A stretch of DNA of 64,000 nucleotides from Streptomyces umbrinus (GTDB taxonomy: Bacteria > Actinomycetota > Actinomycetes > Streptomycetales > Streptomycetaceae), in NCBI RefSeq assembly GCF_030817415.1, contig NZ_JAUSZI010000002.1:10019501-10083500 (forward strand), in the 5' to 3' direction. Both the position numbers and the translations under genes were made by a program. Shown here piece after piece: positions 60,777 through 64,000 of the stretch (its first letter is position 1; each line of letters begins with the position of its first letter). Below the pieces are notes generated by a model. That model made no database searches. It worked only from the letters and a program-made list of their open reading frames with translations, and was not told where the DNA came from.

Positions 60777-60947
60777 TGCCCAAGTACCGCATCGTCTCCG
60801 ATCCCGGCCCCGGCGCGAATCATCGTGAGCCCCGAGGGTCAATCTTTGCCTCGGCAAGGCCCGTCTCGTCACGGTCGTCGACTCCGAGGAGCTGTTCTGG
60901 GGCGACCAGGCGTGAGCTGATCTCCTTCGGCAACGACCTGCGCTGAG
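60777..60947 (+). CDS. doubtful small ORF (likely frameshifted)
   Basis: From ATG 60777 the start MPKYRIVSDPGPGANHREPR looks real, but from about 60842 another frame is better (CLGKARLVTVVDSEELFWGD, ending at TGA 60913). It is probably a 45-residue gene with one frameshift. Confidence 0.3.
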
Positions 60948-60951
60948 TGCC

Positions 60952-61311
60952 ATGCAGCCAGATCCGACTGTGCTGCTCGCCTGCCTGGCCGTCGCTGCGC
61001 TCGGTGTCCTCTGCCTCGCCATCGGCGTTGGCCGTAAGCGGCGCTGGCGGGACCCCACCCGGCTTTACAGCTGGTCCCAGAAGCAGCAGCTCATCCGCCA
61101 GGCCAACGGCCGGTGCGAGCACAAGCCGCCCCTCTGGTTCCGGTGCCCGGCACCGGGGACCGAGGCCGATCACGTACACCCCTGGAGCCGTGGCGGGCCA
61201 ACTGAACTGTGGAACGGCCAGCTGCTCTGCCGACGGCACAACCGGCGGAAGTCCAACCGCGTGCCGAGCCCCCTCTACCGCTGGCGTCTCGCGCGCCGGC
61301 GCAAGAAGTAA
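60952..61311 (+). CDS. membrane-anchored HNH endonuclease-like protein
   Basis: A 119-residue protein from ATG 60952. The N-terminus is a membrane helix (VLLACLAVAALGVLCLAIGV, about 7-28) followed by a basic stretch. The rest is an HNH domain: GRCEHKP, CPAPGTEADHVHPWSRGG (the D-H core), LWNGQLLCRRHNRRKSNR (N and H, with Cys-x2-H). Zinc ligands are plausible from the two Cys groups. A membrane-tethered HNH nuclease is unusual; it might act on incoming DNA. Confidence 0.8.
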   Translation: MQPDPTVLLACLAVAALGVLCLAIGVGRKRRWRDPTRLYSWSQKQQLIRQANGRCEHKPPLWFRCPAPGTEADHVHPWSRGGPTELWNGQLLCRRHNRRKSNRVPSPLYRWRLARRRKK

Positions 61312-61369
61312 TGACCACCCCGACACGCATCAGCGCAAACTCATGACCTGAATCAATTGCCCGAACTGA

Positions 61370-61977
61370 GGCGCGAAGCGCGACACCTCCGCTCGCTACA
61401 CCTCCCCGGAGAACCAGGAACGCGACAACCGCGAGTGGTCCGAGAGACATCTGTTCGGCAGGTGCCAGGACAAGCCCTCCGAGGAGAGCACTGAGCTTCT
61501 GCCCGAGCAGCGCTTCAACGAGCTGAAGGGCCGGCTCATCACCGCCACCGGATCGCTCGAGCTCACCTCGTTCCACGACGGCCGGATCCACATGACGCTG
61601 GGGGAGTGGGCGCGCCTGATCTCCCGGATCTAGGAGGCCGACACGGCGGCTGCTATGCAGACCGCCGAGTTGCACGCCCGCGAGCTCCACCATTTCGAGG
61701 AAGAGCAGTTCTCCTCCGGCCTCCGGGCGGTGTAGACAAGGCCGTCAGGGCCCTCGACGGGTCTGGTGCTATCCAGCGCTACCACATCTACGGCGGCCGT
61801 CACCGCACCGACGCAGCGTCCAACGAGGAACGGTTCGGGCACGACCCGCACCGGCTTGCCGGCGCCGAGCTATCCCGGCGAGCGAGCCACGCTGCCGCCC
61901 CGCCCCGCGTACAGCACGAGGTCGACGAGCGGGAGGCTGAAAGGGAGCGCGCCGCCGCCCGCATCAACCGCGAGTGA
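61370..61977 (+). pseudogene. decayed gene with two amber codons and a frameshift
   Basis: A protein-like frame without a start codon opens after TGA 61367: ENQERDNREWSERHLFGRCQ, then LLPEQRFNELKGRLITATGS, up to TAG 61631. In frame, EADTAAAMQTAELHARELHH follows to a second TAG (61733). After a frameshift it continues as VDKAVRALDGSGAIQRYHIY and REAERERAAARINRE to TGA 61975. It reads like one gene of about 200 residues with multiple lesions. Confidence 0.5.
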
Positions 61978-62123
61978 AGACCGGCGCCTTCTGGCTCCGC
62001 CGCCACCGTGGACAGCTTGCCCAAGCGCGCGGCTCGCGCCGCGCGGGCGAGCACAAGCGGCACGCCCAGGCCCTCAACGCCGCCGCGTTCACCCGCACCC
62101 GCGCCGCCGCCCTGCCCGCATAG
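61974..62123 (+). CDS. 49-residue basic protein
   Basis: GTG 61974 overlaps the preceding stop (GTGA). The product (MKTGAFWLRRHRGQLAQARG, then RRAGEHKRHAQALNAAAFTR) is strongly basic and helical, and could bind nucleic acid. It ends at TAG 62121. No family recognised. The stretch 62124-62339 holds no supported gene. Confidence 0.45.
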   Translation: MKTGAFWLRRHRGQLAQARGSRRAGEHKRHAQALNAAAFTRTRAAALPA

Positions 62124-62339
62124 ATCCGGGTCCGGCCTCGAATCCCGGCATCTCGCTGTGGGTTCGGGGCCGCCCCACGCCCCGTCCGCCCGAGGCTGCG
62201 GGGCGTTGTAGTGCTTGGCCTGGCCGGAGGCAGTGTCGGTGTGGCCGGAACGGATGCTCCCGCACCACCCTCGCCCAGGTGCGGTCGAGCCCTCGGCCGC
62301 CGGGCCGCTCCCACCCACAACTCGTAGAAATGAGGGGCC

Positions 62340-63179
62340 TTGCCCGTGTCCGAGCGCGTCCTGACCCTGCCCGACAGCACCGACCAGTTCGTCGTCACCG
62401 ACCGCCCCCAACTCACCCTCACCGACCGCTACCGGATGCTGCCCGACGGCATGGACCACACCCTCTTCGTCGTCGTCCGGGCCCACCAGGTACGCACCGG
62501 TGACGTCGTCGCCTCCTTCTTCACCGACGGCCCCGGCATCCGCTACGCCCAGCACGTCCAGGAACCGTTCACTGCGCACCCGAGCGCGTTCGGTATCTGC
62601 CCGGCGCAGTGCGGGAAGTGCGAGGATGCCCACGCCAATGGCGCCTCCGCAGACCGGCATCTGTGTCTGGACCCCGCCGACGACTATGCGGACTGCGTCA
62701 TCGACTTCCGTAACACGCCGGTCGCGATCATCCCCGCAGACACCGCAGCCCACTTCCCGCCCCTGGACTCCGTCCCGCCGCTGCCCGACCTGTTCGCTCT
62801 CGACCACGAGCACGGCCCCTACGAAGCCCTGCCCGTCTCCCGCACCTGGGGCCCCTGGCAGGCCATCAGCGTCACCCGCACCACGGCTGAGCAGATCACA
62901 GACGACCTGCCCCTGACACACGCCGGCCGCCACCTCACCTGCCGCTGGCTGGACGACGCACTGCTCATCGCCTCCGACCCCTGCCTCCGCACCGAGCCCG
63001 GCAGCCCCGGGCGGATCATCCAGCCGGATGCGGACGGCCGGTACCGGATCGGCGGCCTGTGGCCATGGGAAGAGTGGCCCGACGAGGACGAGGACCCGGA
63101 AGGTGACCCCGCCGAGCCGAACTCCACCGGCGAACCAGACAACGCCGCTGCCGAGACCGCGACGATCCGCGAGCGCTGA
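62340..63179 (+). CDS. hypothetical protein
   Basis: A 279-residue protein; start TTG 62340 or GTG 62346, with ATGAGGGG upstream. Features: a central Cys/His group (FGICPAQCGKCEDAHANG, then DRHLCLDP) that may bind metal, a Trp-containing core (RTWGPWQAISVTRTTAEQIT) and an acidic C-terminal 45 residues (WPDEDEDPEGDPAEP). Good codon use. No family recognised. Confidence 0.7.
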   Translation: MPVSERVLTLPDSTDQFVVTDRPQLTLTDRYRMLPDGMDHTLFVVVRAHQVRTGDVVASFFTDGPGIRYAQHVQEPFTAHPSAFGICPAQCGKCEDAHANGASADRHLCLDPADDYADCVIDFRNTPVAIIPADTAAHFPPLDSVPPLPDLFALDHEHGPYEALPVSRTWGPWQAISVTRTTAEQITDDLPLTHAGRHLTCRWLDDALLIASDPCLRTEPGSPGRIIQPDADGRYRIGGLWPWEEWPDEDEDPEGDPAEPNSTGEPDNAAAETATIRER

Positions 63180-63437
63180 CCACCCGCCGCCCGCCCCGCT
63201 GACCCCGCATACGCGTACCGCGTACAGGCCCCGTTCTGCACCCGCAGGTGGGGCCGTCCACACGCTCCGCCCTGCCACGCCGAACACGCCCAGCCCAGTG
63301 AGGCCCTTCCGGTTGCTGCTCCCACCCCCGCGCCCCCGACCGTGTCGCCCGGGTCCGGTGCCGCCCGAGCGGCACCCCCTGCACCCACACCTCCGTGACC
63401 CGGAAGAAGCAGCCCACGCACCCGATCCCTCAACGCT

Positions 63438-64000
63438 GTGCGCACCGACCCCTCGCGGACGGACTGGTCGTACCGTACGGGCGAACTGGTCGTACCGTAC
63501 GTATCGCTCATTCACGGCGGCCACGCGGCATTCAGCACCCTCGACGCCGACCGAGCCCGCACCGCCTTCCTCGACCACCTCTGCCAGATCTGCGGCCACC
63601 CGCTCGACGAACGATGCTTCCTGATCATCCGCCCCGCCGATATCGCCCGGGGCCACTCGCCAGAACCAGCACTGCACCCCGAGTGTCTGCCCTACACCGC
63701 TGCAACCTGTCCCATGCACATCCCCCGTCAGTTCGCGATTTCTGAAGCGCTGATTCACCGGAACCTGCGTGCTGAGGTGTGTAACGGCCAGCCTAGAACG
63801 TCGGGTTCGCGAATCCCCGGTTGGTCCCCCCCTGGAGCACGTCATGCGTCCCCGCGCCTGCCGCAGGGGCCGCAGGCGGCCGATCCCGTTCGACTGCAAG
63901 TTGGGCGCCGATCACTCAGGCGCCTGTGGCCCCTTCACTCACCGGCCCAGTCCGCCCGAGAACCCTGCCGATCATGCTGCTCTTCACGCGATGAGCAGGG
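63438..64000 (+). CDS. Streptomyces hypothetical protein with Cys pair (open at right edge)
   Basis: From GTG 63438: VRTDPSRTDWSYRTGELVVP, then YVSLIHGGHAAFSTLDADRA and FLDHLCQICGHPLDERCFLI. The LxxLCQxCG pair and the start resemble a family of small Streptomyces proteins. The frame has no stop before the window ends, although from about 63770 it overlaps another likely gene (63844), so the true end is unclear. Confidence 0.5.
   Translation, partial: MRTDPSRTDWSYRTGELVVPYVSLIHGGHAAFSTLDADRARTAFLDHLCQICGHPLDERCFLIIRPADIARGHSPEPALHPECLPYTAATCPMHIPRQFAISEALIHRNLRAEVCNGQPRTSGSRIPGWSPPGARHASPRLPQGPQAADPVRLQVGRRSLRRLWPLHSPAQSAREPCRSCCSSRDEQ
63463..63501 (+). repeat. 17-bp tandem direct repeat
   Basis: ACTGGTCGTACCGTACG occurs at 63463-63479 and 63485-63501, 22 bp apart (two helical turns). 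Each copy contains the palindrome CGTAC-C-GTACG. It is within the start of gene 63438 and may be an operator, or mark a later true start. Confidence 0.5.
63844..64000 (+). CDS. small Cys-containing protein, paralogue of 34433 (partial)
   Basis: From ATG 63844: MRPRACRRGRRRPIPFDCKL, then THRPSPPENPADHAALHAMS, cut by the window end. It aligns along its length with the 67-residue protein at 34433, including cysteine positions. The 63 bp upstream do not resemble those upstream of the first copy. Confidence 0.65.
   Translation, partial: MRPRACRRGRRRPIPFDCKLGADHSGACGPFTHRPSPPENPADHAALHAMSR

Noticed and set aside
61800..63899. 699-residue minus-strand open frame
   Set aside because: Composition is Gly/Arg/Val-biased, with no motif and no ribosome site; the plus-strand gene 62340 explains the region better.
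1..64000. Linear-plasmid telomeres or terminal-protein genes
   Set aside because: Neither window end shows clustered telomere-like palindromes, and no terminal-protein or telomere-binding gene was found; linear or circular form cannot be decided.

Overview
The window looks like part of a large Streptomyces plasmid (or plasmid-like element). The DNA is very GC-rich with strong third-position GC bias in real genes. It carries an SsgA-like protein (a family confined to sporulating actinomycetes), an Lsr2-type nucleoid protein, a ParM/ParR-type segregation pair and many small actinobacterial hypothetical genes. I see no phage capsid, tail or terminase genes, no rRNA and no convincing functional tRNA.

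Layout. 1-2.6 kb (minus): two paralogous HEPN-motif proteins with zinc-ribbon tails flanking an unknown gene. 2.7-3.1 kb: a frameshifted relic. 3.2-9.5 kb (minus): a long run led by ParR and ParM, followed by small coupled genes, a serine recombinase and a methylase-like protein; the last five genes overlap by 4 nt each. 9.6-11.7 kb: about 2 kb without a convincing gene, holding repeats near parR, two DnaA-box-like sites and four CCCGTACCCC-type repeats. 11.7-16.4 kb: a SLOG-like protein, Lsr2, a DHH/RecJ-like phosphoesterase and a CPBP protease. 16.5-17.7 kb: an iteron-rich, gene-free region (11 copies of GTACCAC/GTGGTAC, then two large hairpins), the best replication-origin candidate. 17.7-26.4 kb: the replication core, namely an SF3 (D5-like) helicase, a family B DNA polymerase whose reading frame is broken by one base, a VRR-NUC nuclease and an SNF2-like helicase. 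26.7-31.4 kb: small unknown genes. 31.4-41.6 kb: a mobile-element scar with an IS110 transposase, a gene with an in-frame TGA, a truncated TnpA-like recombinase, a 1198-residue kinase-WD40 protein, and TnpB/TnpC-like remnants. 41.6-44.5 kb: relics (including a DNA ligase) and small genes. 45.2-60.7 kb: a second core block with a putative ssDNA-binding protein, a primase of the archaeo-eukaryotic type, a MoxR ATPase with a VWA partner, a double-AAA Clp-like ATPase, a TetR regulator, a UvrD-like helicase with a large unknown N-terminus, an SsgA-like protein and another AAA ATPase. 60.9-64 kb: a membrane-anchored HNH protein and small or decayed genes.

How it may work together (inference). Polymerase, SF3 helicase, primase, ssDNA-binding protein, SNF2 and UvrD helicases, RecJ-like enzyme and VRR-NUC nuclease form a nearly self-sufficient replication and repair set that resembles viral replisomes but sits with plasmid partition genes and iterons. 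MoxR-VWA, the Clp-like ATPase and the lone AAA protein would be remodelling factors, possibly acting on this replisome. About a dozen small accessory genes are broken by frameshifts or stops, while roughly 27 kb of large genes are intact apart from the polymerase.
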